This document shows positions 46,001 through 57,381 of a stretch of DNA of 64,000 nucleotides, one piece after another. Where the stretch lies: NCBI RefSeq assembly GCF_901709675.1, contig NC_051105.1, positions 930,001-994,000 of the forward strand, given 5' to 3'. The notes under the pieces were generated by a model. That model did not search any database. It was not told the origin of the DNA and saw only the letters and a list, made by a program, of their open reading frames with translations. The stretch comes from Syngnathus acus (lineage: Eukaryota > Chordata > Actinopteri > Syngnathiformes > Syngnathidae). Position 1 is the stretch's first letter. Every line of letters begins with the position of its first letter. The position numbers and the translations under genes are program-made.

Positions 46001-49000
46001 GGATATGGCAAACCAGCCACTTTACATTTGAGAAGCGCCTCCTTTCCCTCAATGACGTCCAGATCGTAGAGGGGCTTGATGAAGTCGGGCATTGTGAAAC
46101 GCTCAACTTCATTCTCAGGGACCTCGGGCTCCTCTGGTATGGATGGCATCTTCTCCAGTTTAGCCCTGCGTGAAGAATGAATGCAAATCCATAAATGAAG
46201 CCGACACCAATAAATATTTTGATTATGATCCTACATCTGTGAGGAGATGGCCGGCCGTGGCTCTTGTATGTACAGTTCGGCAGAACATTCGGCCTCTCCG
46301 TGACTGTTCGTGGCCGTCACTGTATAGAAACCTTCGTCGTCATTGGTCACGTGAGAGAGGATGAGGGAGTGACGCCCGTTCTCCCGAAGAATATGGACAT
46401 CCTCACTCTCGGTGAGCGGGTGATCTGCTGAGAACCGCATTCTGTTATAGGTACCGCTGACTGCCAACCACCTTTTTGGTTTTCACTCCCAAAAAACTAG
46501 ATGGCAATGAAGTGAAGAGCTTAGAACAGGGCTGCCCAAGTCAACACCTAGTAATACAAATCATCAGGCTCGTTATCAGGAGGAGCGGACTTGGGCACCC
46601 CTTGGTTAAGTTTAGGGTTAAGGTTACTCTAACCGATGAACCTTACCAAAGTGAGTCCAGATGACCTTAGGGGGCGGGGTCCCACTGACTTTGCAGTCAA
46701 ATCGAGCGTTGCGGCCCTCGATGACTTCCAGAACATCCAGATTGCGAGTAAAGAGCGGCTCAATTGAGGGAATCACGCTTAGTTTCCCACAGGAAGTCAT
46801 TTCCTCTGTAAAATATAAAATGAGCGTTTCAAGAAAATGCATCCTATGTCTTCTTTAATCTGCATGGTGTACCTTTGGCTGTGCTCAGCTTGCAAGTGTA
46901 TGTCCCGCTGTCATCCTCGTGCACCGAGTTAAGCAGCAGGCGACTTTTCCTTCCATCAAAGTGCATTTTGCAGTTGAGCAACGCCGGCTGGATGAGTTTC
47001 CCGTCGGCCAGCCAGTCCACGTCCGTGTCTTGCGGCCCGACGACGTGACACTCAAACAGCACAGTCTCGCCCGCGTTCGCTGTGACGTCTTTCACCGGGC
47101 GGATGACAGCCAAGCTTGGCTCGATTTCTGGTGCTGGGGGGACATTTACAAAAATGTGTAAATATTCACAAATAGAACAGGACGGGAGCAGCGAGTGGTT
47201 TACCTTTGACGTCCAACTTCCCTTCACACTGTTTTGTTCCAAACTCATTGACGATCTTGCAGGTGTAGATCCCCGAGTCTGACTTCAGGGCGGACTTGAT
47301 GGTCATTTCAAAAGTGCCGTTCTCCGTCTCCCGCACAAGATGGCGTGGGCCACTCTTGACCGTGACTCTGTCTCTCAACCTGTGAAAATAAATCCAAATG
47401 GTCACACTTGAAACAGATCGGCTATCAATTCAAGTTCCGTAAGCAGTGCCGATACCTACCAATACAACAAAGGTTGTGGTTGACCGCTGATTCGTACAAA
47501 CATGGTGACTTCCTGTCCTTCAACAACGACTTGATCCGTCATTGTTACCTGATTAACATGGAGGGGGAACACAACTCTGAATGCAGTTGAGTTTGAAACA
47601 AAATTGTCACGTGATAAACACGAAACACGCACAAATGTAAAACCGCTGAGCTCTCACCAGAAACGCTGGAGGTTTCTTGAATTTGGTGTCAAGTGACCTC
47701 CTGGGTTGTCGCGAACTGAAATCCATGACTTCCTCCAGGGGGCTGAGGTACTCCTCGTCGGATGTGATGGGGCTGCCGATGTCCATGGGAACCCCCAGGA
47801 TGCCCTTGGGCTCATGAATGGGATCTGCCAAATTGCACATCCGCCATGAAATCCGTTGAGAGGTAAAACCCTTTGTGTTTTTATTTTGTGAACCCCTTCA
47901 CGTGAACTCGACTGCTAAATGTCAAATCCAAACCATAACAGATTTTCACAGAGACAAGCAACTGAGCCCCACTGAGCAATTTACAGGTTCAGCTTTGCTC
48001 TGTTGCTATGGTAACTATAAGTGCGGTTGTTGAGCTGGAATATACGGCACATACAACTGGCTGAGGGAAGCAACAGAATGGGAGCAGGGAAGAATTCTAT
48101 TTGCACATCTCCGGTGTCTCATTTGTGAAGAGAAACATTAACGCAGAGTTGTTACACAAAATAAGTACGCTTTGATGGCCCTCATAAAATGACCAAAGCT
48201 AGCACCTGCTTTCATTGTGAGCGTAGCGCTGCTGGTTACTTTGCCCTCCTGGTTGACAGCCGTGACGCAGAAGCTTCCACTGTCGCTCATTTGTGCCGAT
48301 TTTATCAGTAGGCTGTGTCGTTCTCCTTCAACCTTGACGGCGTAATTCCAAAGGCCGGTGACCTCCATCGTATCTTTTGTCCACGTGACTTCAACACAAT
48401 GACATCAGGCGATATGAAACCATTGTCTGAGAACTGGGAACTGTTTGAAATTTCAAAGTAGCTCATGATACCTTCAGGAACGGGCGTGCCGGAAATGTGA
48501 CATTTCAGTAGCACATCCGAGCCACAATTGGCGATCGTATCTCGAAGAGGAGACTCAAACACGGGCGCTTCCATCGGGTCCTCTTCGGCAGACACGTAGG
48601 AATCGTCGGAGGAATCTGCAGAAGGTAAACAAAGGTTGGATGGCAACTTGGACGGCGACGCGTGCCTGCCTGCGTCATACCCATTTCAGGAGACATTGGT
48701 CGTGGGCGACGATGCTTGACTTTGGTCTTGTGCTGCCGTCCTTTGACCTGTTGCCGTTCCTTTGTCTCCATGGCAACATCTTCCCCCTCCACAACAATTG
48801 TAGGGATGCATATATTTGGGGCTTGTTTTCGGAGAGCCACCTCTGTTTTTTCCTCCCGTGGATCAGCTTCCTTCATCCTAGTGGGCTTGGTGGGTGTTTG
48901 CTGACTGACATCTTGAGCAGGGACGGCACATTTTTGAACAAGCGGACTTTCGGGCCTGCTTTCTACTTTTCTCAACGTTACTTCTACCGGTGTGGTTCTC

Positions 49001-52000
49001 CCAGATGTCTCACTGCGTTGCGTTGGAAGTTCAGGACTATGCGGACATTCTTGGCTCCCCCTTTGTACGAGCGGACTTGGGGGCCTCTTTTCAAGTTTTT
49101 GTGCAGTCGTTTCTAAACGAGTGTCTTCCATTTGTTGCTGGAATATCGCTGGTGACGATGACCTTTGAATTATCTCAGTAACTGGGCTGATTCGACTGAA
49201 GTCTCGAAGTGAGCGTACTCCCGGCAAGTCTGACAACTGCATTGACTCTGTGGAGTCTTTTCCGTTTGTGTTACCTGGACTCGGACTGTTTTGGATTCGG
49301 GAATGCCGTTGCTGTCCCGGATTGGGTTCTTTTTGCTCTTTTGCCCACTGAGCTTGTTCCCTTTCTTGGAGTCTTTGAAGGACCTGTGGAGGTATAGGTT
49401 CAATTTTCCTGAAAGGCTGACGTTGCCTGGCCTTCAAAGTAAGCTGCTCTGTGGAAAAGGACTTCTTCAAATGGGGTTTACCAACAAGCTTCTTGATACG
49501 CTGTAGCTCCTCAGTGAACTTGTTCTCAATGTCCTGTACCTTTTGAGAATAGCGAGGTTTCTCCTCGAGGGACGCAGCCCTCTGTCTGAACATTGATCTC
49601 CGTTCGGCCGCATCTTCTTTGAGAGCCTCTCTCAGGTCTTCCCTGGAACTTTCTCTGGAAATCCCCAAGCGGCTTCCTCCGTCATCCGAGTCGACGGAAC
49701 TGGCTCGATTGAACCCTGCCCAGGATCTCCCGGAAACGGAACCCTCGGGCAATTCCAGGCTTCGCCTTCTCTCTTCCAAATCACGGACCTTCTCAAAAAC
49801 CTTTGAACTGGCCCTGGTAAGCTTCGGGGATGGTCTAGTGGTCAACTCTTTGCGGGAGTACTCGCTCAGTGGAGTTTGTGGTCGTGAATCCTGGGTATTG
49901 TTTTGGGATTTGGGCGTTTTAACTTTTTCTTCAAACTCCGCGGGCACCGTGTCTTGGTATTCTGCTGGCACAGCAACTTTCTTGCGCAAGCTGAGGGGTG
50001 TTGTTGAACCAGAGCGACTTGGCATTGGAGAGGTGGGGGCACGTTTGACGAGTCTTGGGGACGGGGGTGGGAGAACCTCTGGTGGAGAACCTCTTTGAGA
50101 ATCATTTGACTGGCACCTAAAATAGAGGAGTTGAGGTATTACTAGCAGATTTTTGGATTGCAGTTCTTTAAATTCTCTTGAAGTACAACGGGAAAAAGTC
50201 TCTCTTGCCTTGCTTTCGTGAAATCTTCATGTGTTCTGCTTTCATTGTCTGCATCCTTATCCATCACTACATTATAAGATAAAGTCAATTGGTTGATTTG
50301 ATTTGAGTCTCTCACCTGTGTGGCGTAAAATCCGGCACGGTAGATGGATACCTGTGTGCACTGCATGGTCCTCACGATTTCCGTTGGTCTCAAATTGGTC
50401 TTCTTCGTCCTCACTGCTGTCCGATTCTAAAATACGCAAATAAGAAAGAAATGGCTGAAAGGACTCCAACCAAATCAGTGTTTAGTCAGGATCTAATAAA
50501 TCTGTGTTTTGTTCATTGTTGTTGAATAGATGTGTTCAAAGCACATTTTGTTTTGATTTGTTCCTGCTGAGAGGGAATTCAGTCACTGGTGGACCTTAAA
50601 ATAGAACGAACGGCTGAGTCATTGGCACCCGATCAGTTCACCTGGGGTCTCGCTTCTCAGTAGGTGGAATTATATAACCGCAACATATCTTTTTTCCACC
50701 AAAAATGAAAACAGCACGCACATTGCTGCAATATGCATGCAAAGGTAAAGAACACAAATGTATTTGGCCAAATGTTTGCAGACTCTGGAGGAAATGGCCT
50801 CAATGTCCTAATACTTCTGAAGCGGTTTGTAACTTCCAATGAGCATCAGGTGAGGGAGCGAAAGTGGATGGAAATGTTTGGAGGACTGCACAGAAATGCT
50901 GTGGAATTATTGATGCAGCCGTCCCATTTGTCAAAAATATCAACATTCGGCCAGGCACGGCAATAGCTCTAAGCCGGTCAGATTTGAAAGCCCTTCAATT
51001 CAAGTATTGAACAACGTCTGCGAAAGTGTTACAACATAAATCTGCCAAGTCAGCATAAATGGTAAGCTGGCTCAACTTTATTGCTTCCCGAAACTAAACT
51101 GAGTCTGTGATGCATTTGTGGTAACCACACGAGTTGATTTTCGGTCGTCACACAATGCAATGGACCATTAGGCCAATTGTGTCCAACTGCCGTGTGTTAC
51201 AAGAAACCAACTCAACTGAGTCATGTAACTTGGCCCGTGCGCCACAGCATGAATGCACGGATTACATAAACACCACATTCAGACCAACATTGCCTTACCT
51301 CAAGAGCTCAATCCCAAATGTGTGGCTTTATAGAACATACAAGCCCAACCAACAGTGAGTCCAGAAAGGGGATTTGAACCCGGAACCTTAGAACTGTGAG
51401 GCAGACGTGCTAACCACTCATCCACTATGCTGCTGAACATTCCACAAACAGCCTGAGATATCGCAACAAATGGCAGCGGTAAGAGGATGTACATGAAAGA
51501 AGCGGAATGCCAAATCACTTGCCTGATCACTACTTGCGTTTACTGTACAGAGAAAGTCCCGGTGCTCTTGTCTGTCTTTACTCCCAGCGCCGCTGCAAGG
51601 AATTCCCCCAACCTTGGCAGGGGATTCCGAGCTGAATGCTCAACAGGTATTTTCCCGCTTCAGAAAAATATCAAAGTCGCAAAAATCAAAGATTTCCGAT
51701 TGCTGAATCCAAGGCTGGGATGGAGAGAGAGAAGGCACTTGATTGGTTATATAACAAATTCCACCAAAAAACACTCGGCTTCCCTTCTTCTGGGAGACTC
51801 CATTTGTAAAAAGAATTGATTCAAAGCCTCTGTTGGTACGCGCCAGTGTGCGTGGGATGCACAACATCCGCCGTTGTCGCCGGCTGTCCACACAGTGGCC
51901 GGCCAAGCGCAGTTTCCAGCATCCTCCCCCGCTGCCTTGCTTGCACCCTGCAGGAAGGCAGCGGAGAACAGTGGGAGGGAGCCAGCCCTCTCCACAGCAT

Positions 52001-54998
52001 TGGTTGACTTTTCTCTTCATTTTGCCTTCCTGGCCGTGCATTTGCGTCTCTTTTCTCGGCTGCTGTGATGCGGCCAAGACGTGGTGGCGGCAGAGAGAGA
52101 GGCGCCACATCACTGGATAAAACCAACACATCCCTGCTTTCTTTCATGCATGGAACACACACACACATATATACGTATATATATATATATATATTATATC
52201 CTTTTTTTTTCGCTTCACAAAAGCTTGGTTTGCCCATCACTACCGTTGAGCTTGACCATTTCAAAGCAGGGTCAATCAATCTAGCGCAGGGTGATTTCCA
52301 CAGTGTAACAGAAGCTCCACCTGTTGAGTGGACCCAAGAGGAAGAGGCCATGTTGAGGCTGACGTCCAAGCACATTGGAGGGGAGCCATGGTGGCCCAGA
52401 GCAACACTGACATTTTCACTATAGCCAAGCAGAGATCTAACACATGCAGCCACTATCAAAAGAACAAAGTACGATGACAAACAAATGCGTATGTGTACAC
52501 ATACTACAAATGAGAGTCCAGGGATTTTCAGGAATTTTCGAAACAGTGCCTCAGCCTGCGGGACTGATTTGAAAAATATAAATAACGTTGAAACGATAAC
52601 ACATTCAATTGATTTCAACAATGGTTGTGAGGGACGGATGCCTGCTGTCACCATGATCCCCTACACATACTGTACGCATGGAGCTCACAAACTCCCTGCT
52701 CTCAAAATGACGCTGCATTGCCCTGCGCCGGTGCTTCAATTCCAACCACCTTCTTGCTCGACCACAGAGATTGCTTCAGCCTCGCAATGTGATGTTTGGA
52801 CTGTCCGTCTCCCCATCCGACCTATATTTCCCATCATAAAGTGCTCCGGGTATTACGTATACTGACAATTCCTCTGATCACATCCTTCAAATTCCACTCA
52901 AGTGTGTCTGGCCCAAAACACATGACCATCTTGTAACTCCAAACCAAGCCTTGCCAATTTCAAGTAGAACTGCTGTGTCATCAAATATGTCTCATCAGGT
53001 GGGGAATATATTTGAGATTTGAAATGTGGACTGAATAGACGAAGCGGCAGAGGAAAGAAACAGTTGTACTGGGCAGGCTTAAAATAAGCGCTGATGTCTT
53101 GCCGTGTAACAGGAGAGACGGCGGCCTGCGAACATCCCAAAAATCTAAGGCCTGGCACATTCCACGATATAAATAACTGGAGAGTCGCTGGACGCCAAGA
53201 GAGAGAAACGTCGACGCGGTGCGCTTGAGTGATGCGACAGCTGGAGCGCATGCACGCATGCACGCAAGAGGCAAATCGGCCGGCTACTTCATCAAAGTGA
53301 AGGTTAAAGTGGAGGAAACGGATTGTCGCCCTCATTTCAAGGGTGGGGCATGTTGATGACTTCATCGCTCATTTTCCGTCTTGGGGGGGCCAAGCCAAAA
53401 AAAAAAAATGGACACCATCACGGTGAGATCCTTGACGACTGACTGGTCATAGTCTTCCTGGCTCTTCTCGTCCTACCCGTGCAAAACATCTGACCAGAGC
53501 CATTTCACTTTGCTTTGTTTACATAGAAACAGGTAGAACTTTCTAAAAAAAAAAAAAACTTCAGAAAACAATGCAGGTAGGATGTCCAGACAATTGAAAT
53601 AAGTTCCCAAAAGTATCATTTGGCATAAATAAAAACAGGTAGAATGCCCTGATAGAAGAATTTCGGCCGGAATTCCACAACACAGGAACTCGACACCTGT
53701 GTCTATGAGGAAAAGAAACTTTTGCCTTATTTTTTTAAAGGATGAATAATACTTTTTATAAATTGTCATTCAATATTTATTTCCTTTCTCGGAAAAAGAA
53801 AAAGGTGCATTTAGTAATAAATATTGCTCGCGGTCTTTTGGCTTTTTTATGATGTCACTGGCGAGCAGACTTTGATCAGCAAAATATCTCGGGAAAAGCG
53901 TCGCACTAAATTCCGTGTTTTGCCAGTGTCAAAGCTGCTGCTTTGACAAATGACTTTGGCCGGGACAAAAGTGGGCTCCGGCACTCTGCTGTTGTTCTGC
54001 AGCGCTCAGCATGACTTTGTAAAACAGATTCACTTTTCAAATGAGACGTGCTGAGAGCGGCGAGGAGGAATGCGTTGGCCAGACTTCACTTCAATCACTT
54101 TCTTCGCTTTGGCATTGGCAAAAAACCAGAGTCAGGGATTTGCAAACTTGTGGGGTCTTACGGGGCACAATCTTATCATAGGACCCCCTTCATTGTCCCA
54201 AAAAGTCATGGATATTCTCCATTTGAACATTTTAAAGGACTTGAACCAACTGAAATCAAATCCATCATTGCTAGCTGATGTGTCAGCTGCTGGTTTACAA
54301 CAGTCCTGAGTTCACATACATCATTGGCTCATGAACACCGCTTCCTATCATCTGGAGACAGAAAGATATTCTCGGTACGATCCCAACGCCTTAACTCATT
54401 TAGTGCCATTGAGGTTATAGATGTCAAAGATATTGCCTGGATTGGCAGTGAATGACTTAAGTCATGGGAAATACCATCTCTCTGGTTTTGATCTGCAGCA
54501 GACTAACCATAACCAAGATGACCAAGGTGGCTGAAGAACCCAGGAAGGAGCATTTACTGAAGCTCGGTATCAGAAGTGTGGCTCACCTTCGCCCAGATCC
54601 AAGACGGCCAGTACGGCACTGCTGCGGACCTCTCCCAGACGGTTATTGGCAATGCAGGTGTAGAGGCCGGCATCGCTGGGCTTGCAATCCCGAATCCAGA
54701 GGCCTCCGTATTCCTGGTTTTCCATGTTGAGGAGCTCGTCGTTGTGGTACCAGTACAGCGAAGGCTGGGGGTCTCCGCACACGGTCACCTTCAGCCGGAT
54801 GTCGCAACCCGTCCCCACGGCGGCGTTACGCATTTTGCGCGTGAAAACCGGCGGCGTCGGGCTGGGATGAGCCGGTCCTCGGGGCTCGGAGGGCGCTCGC
54901 TCCGGGCTGACTTTGGAGCGTTTGGATGGGACGCCGGGACTCGGGGCCGCTTCCCTTGCCCCCTTCTTCGGGGACGTGTCCCCTTCGGAGTTTTTCAT
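35493..54998 (-). CDS. speg: SPEG complex locus protein, two-kinase muscle protein, 41 coding exons (whole gene)
   Basis: SPEG is a striated-muscle protein of the MLCK/obscurin family with two Ser/Thr kinase domains. In mammals it acts at the triad/junctional SR, is required for excitation-contraction coupling, and is mutated in centronuclear myopathy. The reconstruction gives 41 exons joined in consistent phase, 10656 nt, about 3551 aa (human 3267). Order: N-terminal Ig, a long Ser/Pro-rich linker, Ig2-6, FN3, Ig7-8, kinase 1, an 873-codon linker, Ig9, FN3, a Pro/Thr-rich linker, kinase 2, C-tail. Resemblance to human is strong in every folded part ([29 protein letters not shown] region, GSAHNFN). 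Start: ATG at 54998 (MKNSEGD); GTG lies just upstream. Mammalian SPEG has internal promoters (APEG-1, SPEG-alpha); none could be placed here. Genome duplication makes a or b unclear. Confidence 0.94.
37245..38124 (-). CDS. speg: speg exon 36: Pro/Thr-rich linker before kinase 2
   Basis: An 880-nt exon rich in Pro, Thr, Val and Ser. It contains two small coding repeat arrays: MQTPVS-type 10-residue units at about 37925-38010 and 6-residue SGR[IA]TP units at about 37320-37400. It ends with [15 protein letters not shown], which is almost identical to human SPEG and leads into kinase 2. The linker itself varies freely between species and is probably disordered. Confidence 0.9.
38199..39565 (-). 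CDS. speg: speg exons 31-35: Ig9 and second FN3
   Basis: Exons: 39565-39416, 39351-39235, 39087-38920, 38717-38595, 38363-38199. Exon 31 is an Arg/Ser-rich linker ending QYSRLVA. Exons 32-33 are the Ig ([34 protein letters not shown]). Exons 34-35 are the FN3 ([42 protein letters not shown]). All match human SPEG. The donor of exon 33 is followed after only about 13 bp by a CAAA repeat array. Confidence 0.92.
38836..38905. repeat. CAAA tetranucleotide microsatellite
   Basis: About 17 copies of a 4-bp CAAA/ACAA unit in speg intron 33. On the transcribed strand it is a TTTG run that starts just downstream of the exon 33 donor. Confidence 0.95.
39716..42335 (-). CDS. speg: speg exon 30: 873-codon inter-kinase linker
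   Basis: A single 2620-nt exon encodes the linker between kinase 1 and the C-terminal Ig. Conserved islands show it is [14 protein letters not shown] at the start, [78 protein letters not shown], and later SVQDLREA and LRRATSENR. The rest is Ser/Glu/Lys-rich and probably disordered, with many RxxS contexts that could be phosphorylated. Human SPEG also has one very large exon here. Confidence 0.92.
42419..44237 (-). CDS. speg: speg exons 21-29: kinase domain 1
   Basis: Exons: 44237-44138, 43977-43777, 43649-43592, 43513-43436, 43217-43045, 42965-42939, 42867-42715, 42612-42570, 42487-42419. The domain covers about residues 1556-1810. Present are the ATP lysine (EYAAKFIS), the catalytic loop HLDLKPDN, the metal motif DFGNA, APE (FVAPEIVN), the [12 protein letters not shown] helix and ECLRHPWFK, followed by [10 protein letters not shown]. 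In the glycine loop the usual EIGRGAFS reads EIRRGAFS, so the first Gly is Arg. A run of five Ile (ATC repeat) lies in strand 5. Exon 26 is only 27 nt. Apart from the loop change the domain looks catalytically complete. Confidence 0.92.
42653..42670. repeat. TG dinucleotide run
   Basis: A short TG repeat of about nine copies in speg intron 27. Confidence 0.85.
44310..48615 (-). CDS. speg: speg exons 5-20: Ig2-Ig8 and first FN3
   Basis: Exons: 48615-48472, 48388-48206, 47824-47658, 47548-47460, 47379-47204, 47133-46873, 46805-46647, 46427-46235, 46165-45936, 45846-45727, 45643-45539, 45462-45256, 45180-45057, 44929-44757, 44660-44548, 44478-44310. Unlike obsl1, most Ig domains here are split over two exons. 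Landmarks in order: [120 protein letters not shown]3 with [27 protein letters not shown]; and [19 protein letters not shown]. The match to human is close throughout, so this is an intact sarcomeric Ig segment. Confidence 0.93.
46527..46604. mobile_element. Possible hAT-type MITE in speg intron 11
   Basis: A 78-bp stretch has imperfect terminal inverted repeats: CAGGGCTGCCCAAGTC on the left and GACTTGGGCACCCCTTG on the right. CAGGG-type ends are typical of hAT elements. The interior is non-coding. The flanking 8-bp sites do not match well, so either the ends or the assignment may be off. Confidence 0.5.
48681..54998 (-). CDS. speg: speg exons 1-4: N-terminal Ig and Ser/Pro-rich region
   Basis: Exons: 54998-54587, 50426-50352, 50266-50209, 50116-48681. 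Exon 1 encodes [12 protein letters not shown], as in human SPEG, and the first Ig (about residues 48-133, with [14 protein letters not shown] and [14 protein letters not shown]). Exon 2 is short and acidic ([13 protein letters not shown]), matching the human stretch after the first Ig. Exon 3 ends at 50209 with AAG/GCAAGA, a GC donor, and is in the only phase that joins exon 4. Exon 4 (478 codons) contains [15 protein letters not shown] and [11 protein letters not shown], both seen in human SPEG, and ends [10 protein letters not shown]. It is rich in Ser/Pro and probably phosphorylated and disordered. Intron 1 is 4.2 kb. Confidence 0.87.
50209..50214 (-). other. speg: Non-canonical GC splice donor of speg exon 3
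   Basis: Exon 3 ends AAG at 50209 and the intron starts GCAAGA. No GT donor in the required phase 2 lies nearby. The surrounding bases fit the strong consensus that GC donors usually need. The partner acceptor ATTTTAG ends at 50117. Confidence 0.6.
51350..51436 (-). mobile_element. Truncated tRNA-derived SINE
   Basis: On the minus strand there is an A-box-like TGGATGAGTGG followed by GTTAGCACGTCTGCCTCACA and a B box GGTTCAAATCC, then TTGTATGTTCT, the order seen in a widespread fish SINE head. The body is missing or diverged. It lies in speg intron 1 in the sense direction of the gene. Confidence 0.7.
52149..52193. repeat. CA/TA microsatellite
   Basis: A compound ACAC then TATA repeat in speg intron 1. 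Confidence 0.9.
54391..54460. mobile_element. Hairpin MITE, copy 1
   Basis: A 70-bp near-palindrome starts TTAACTCATTTAGTGCC and ends GGCAGTGAATGACTTAA, so the two ends are inverted repeats. It matches the copy at 56768-56836. Non-coding. Confidence 0.7.
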
Positions 54999-55706
54999 TC
55001 TCACCGTGATACTAATTCAACTGTGGAGACATTTTGCAATGTTCAGATCATTCCAGTCTCTCAAATGTCCTTGCTGCTGAAGCAAAGAACAAAAAAAAAA
55101 AGGTTACCTGGTGATGCAGGAGCGAGGTAGGTGCCACTCAGTGGTATATTTAGTGCGAGACCCCTTGGATCATGTTGCATTAACAGCTCCGGAGACTCTC
55201 GACTGTGGCTTTTTCTTCTTTCCCCGCTCTGGAGCTCTCACTCACCATTCCCAATCAGTGTCACGTAATTCTTCTGCCCGCAAGCCTGGCTTGGTTTGTG
55301 TTGCCACTGTCTGCTGGGTTTGACGGTGCCGCCCGCCTCCCTTTTGCCATGAGCTAATCCACCTCCATCACCACTGCCGCCGTCAGTTTGTCGAGGGAAA
55401 TGATCGTCCTGGGCCCAGCAAGCCTCACAATGGCAGCTGCCACCAGCAAAGGGTCCCACCCCCTTTGTCATTTTTAGCCAGCTTGGGGTCAGTAGAACAT
55501 GTGAGGTGGTGAGACAACCCAAACTTGGCAGAGCGGACTGGTGGAGGGTACGGGATCGCATTTAGGGAAGTTACGTTATGTTAAAGGAGAATAAGGCAGA
55601 GGTTCGATGCACAGCGCAATTAGAAAATAAAAGTGCAAATAAGAATGGGAAAGCAATTCATCTGTTGTGGCCTTGTCCTCAAAAAAATGCTGTTTTAAGA
55701 ATTAAT

Positions 55707-55760
55707 AATAATTCATTTAATTTATATTGCGCTTTTCAATGACCCAAAGACGCTTTACAG
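55707..55760. repeat. Fragment of an interspersed repeat
   Basis: The phrases TATTGCGCTTTTCAA and CAAAGACGCTTTACAG recur in many fish genomes as a dispersed repeat. I know it only by this resemblance and cannot assign the family. Confidence 0.4.
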
Positions 55761-56767
55761 GGAATAAAAAGGGTGGGGACGTACTGGAGAGACAATAGGA
55801 TATAGTTAATAACAGGACATCGGTCCTTTCCTTTGGTTTATAATAAGGGAAGCAGACTACCATTGTATGACTAAAACAGAGCAATGTCAGAGCTAAATCC
55901 AAAGTATACTGTATGGTTCAAACAAATCCAATTGGCTTTCTGCTGTGCCCTTCTCGGCCACCATGAGGCAGTCAAGCTGCAGTCAAGCAGACGCAACAAA
56001 GAAGACTCACACCGCTGTAGGTATTCTCCTACTGCTATTGTAAATGACTCAGCAGCATGACTAATATTCGTCGATTTTCGTACAGGACAGTGAATTCTTT
56101 TTTTTTATTAATGAGAATGTCCACACAATCCATCCAACAATTGGAAGACGCTTATCAACTGTACATTGAGATGTGGTAAGTGTGCATGCATCGGGAATCA
56201 GTACATCACATGTTGACAAGACGATTCCCATTTCTCTGTTGTCATAGTAACTGAAAATATAATCATTTTTATCCACTCAACTGGAGCGTGTGCACACAGA
56301 AAGGCATTTTCATTTGCAGAGTTTGTTTTCCATCCTCGATTATGAGGTCTAATCAAAAGTGACAGAATAAAATAAAGACTCGGCTCATCACTCCTGATTC
56401 AGTTCAGGCGCTTGACCTTTAGGCGGTAGGCAGTCAAATGCCTTTGGTAATGAATCATCCTCTCAATCATCAAAGTAATTCAATTGCTAACTTCAAACCC
56501 ATAGAGATTGGATTTCACCACCAAGTAAAGAAAAAAAGCTCCTTTTGTCCTTGAGGTGGTACAAAACATCCTGTTTTGTCATCATGTTGACACGTGTTGC
56601 AAAACATATTTTCTCACATTTCTCGCATAACACAGGCTGTGACTTGCTATTTTGTGCATCATCTGATGCTAATTTGATTTCACGACTACATTATATTTAA
56701 ATGCTGGGATCTTAAATGTATATCACACCCACACCCACGGAATTTAAAACAGGTTCTGGATGTCTTA

Positions 56768-56836
56768 TTAACTCATTCAGTACAATTGACGGCTAAAGAC
56801 GTCAACGATATTAACTGGGTTGGCAGTGAATGAGTT
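56768..56836. mobile_element. Hairpin MITE, copy 2
   Basis: A 69-bp imperfect palindrome starts TTAACTCATTCAGT and ends GGCAGTGAATGAGTT, with GACGGCTAAAGACGTC inside. It is clearly related to 54391-54460. This kind of short hairpin element is abundant in teleosts. Confidence 0.7.
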
Positions 56837-57381
56837 CAGAGGCATCTGACATTCTTCCGTCAAAATACACAAAGACAAGAATAAAAATATGCAGAAGACT
56901 GAATGCCTGCCTTTCACTGTGGTTGGAGTCCACAGAGGTTCTTGTGTCATGCAAACGCAGGATGCAAGTATGGCTTGAGTTACCATGACAACCAGGGAGA
57001 GCCTTTCCCAACCACTCTGGAGAAAATCTCGCATCTTTTTGTGGTGCTCTTGGAGACGTGTGGAGAGCTGGAGATGCTCACCCCTCGGCGTTGAGACTGC
57101 AAACGAATGTCATGTGTGCAAAGCCAACACGGAGGATTCAATCATATCGCTCTGAAAGGAGCAGCCACGAAGAAACAACGGAATGTGTTTTGCCGGTTGC
57201 CAGAAGCTGGGAACACACTTTCACTTTGAAATTGGCACATCTGCTGCCAGCCAAGCTTCCAGGTCATACCTTGGGAAATTTTGCAGAAATAGACAGGGAG
57301 CGAAATATTAAGAGATTGAGAGACAAGCCAACAGACGGCAAGCGTCCCTCGCGAGTTCTCCACATTAAAGGTGAGCTGGTT

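Larger units (their letters stand above)
50427..54586 (-). other. speg: speg intron 1 (4.2 kb)
   Basis: By far the longest intron of the gene. It contains a truncated tRNA-derived SINE (about 51350-51436), a CA/TA microsatellite (about 52149-52193) and a hairpin MITE (54391-54460). Mammalian speg uses internal promoters, so one could lie here, but I could not identify it. Open stretches near 51.8-52.7 kb have no family resemblance and were not called genes. Confidence 0.65.
54999..57381. other. Interval between speg start and the chemokine receptor
   Basis: This holds the presumed upstream promoter side of speg and the 3' flank of the receptor. No coding exon or RNA gene was recognised. About 55707-55760 resembles a common fish interspersed repeat (ATTTATATTGCGCTTTTCAA and GACGCTTTACAG). 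A hairpin MITE lies at 56768-56836. A minus-strand AATAAA at 56104-56109 could serve the receptor gene but is distant. Confidence 0.6.

Noticed and set aside
51821-52654. Open frame of 277 codons in speg intron 1
   Set aside because: No family resemblance, low-complexity stretches including the TA microsatellite, and no splice or start context; likely chance.
55080-55107. Tiny intron in the speg leader
   Set aside because: A donor-like and an acceptor-like site lie only about 30 bp apart, too short for a vertebrate intron.
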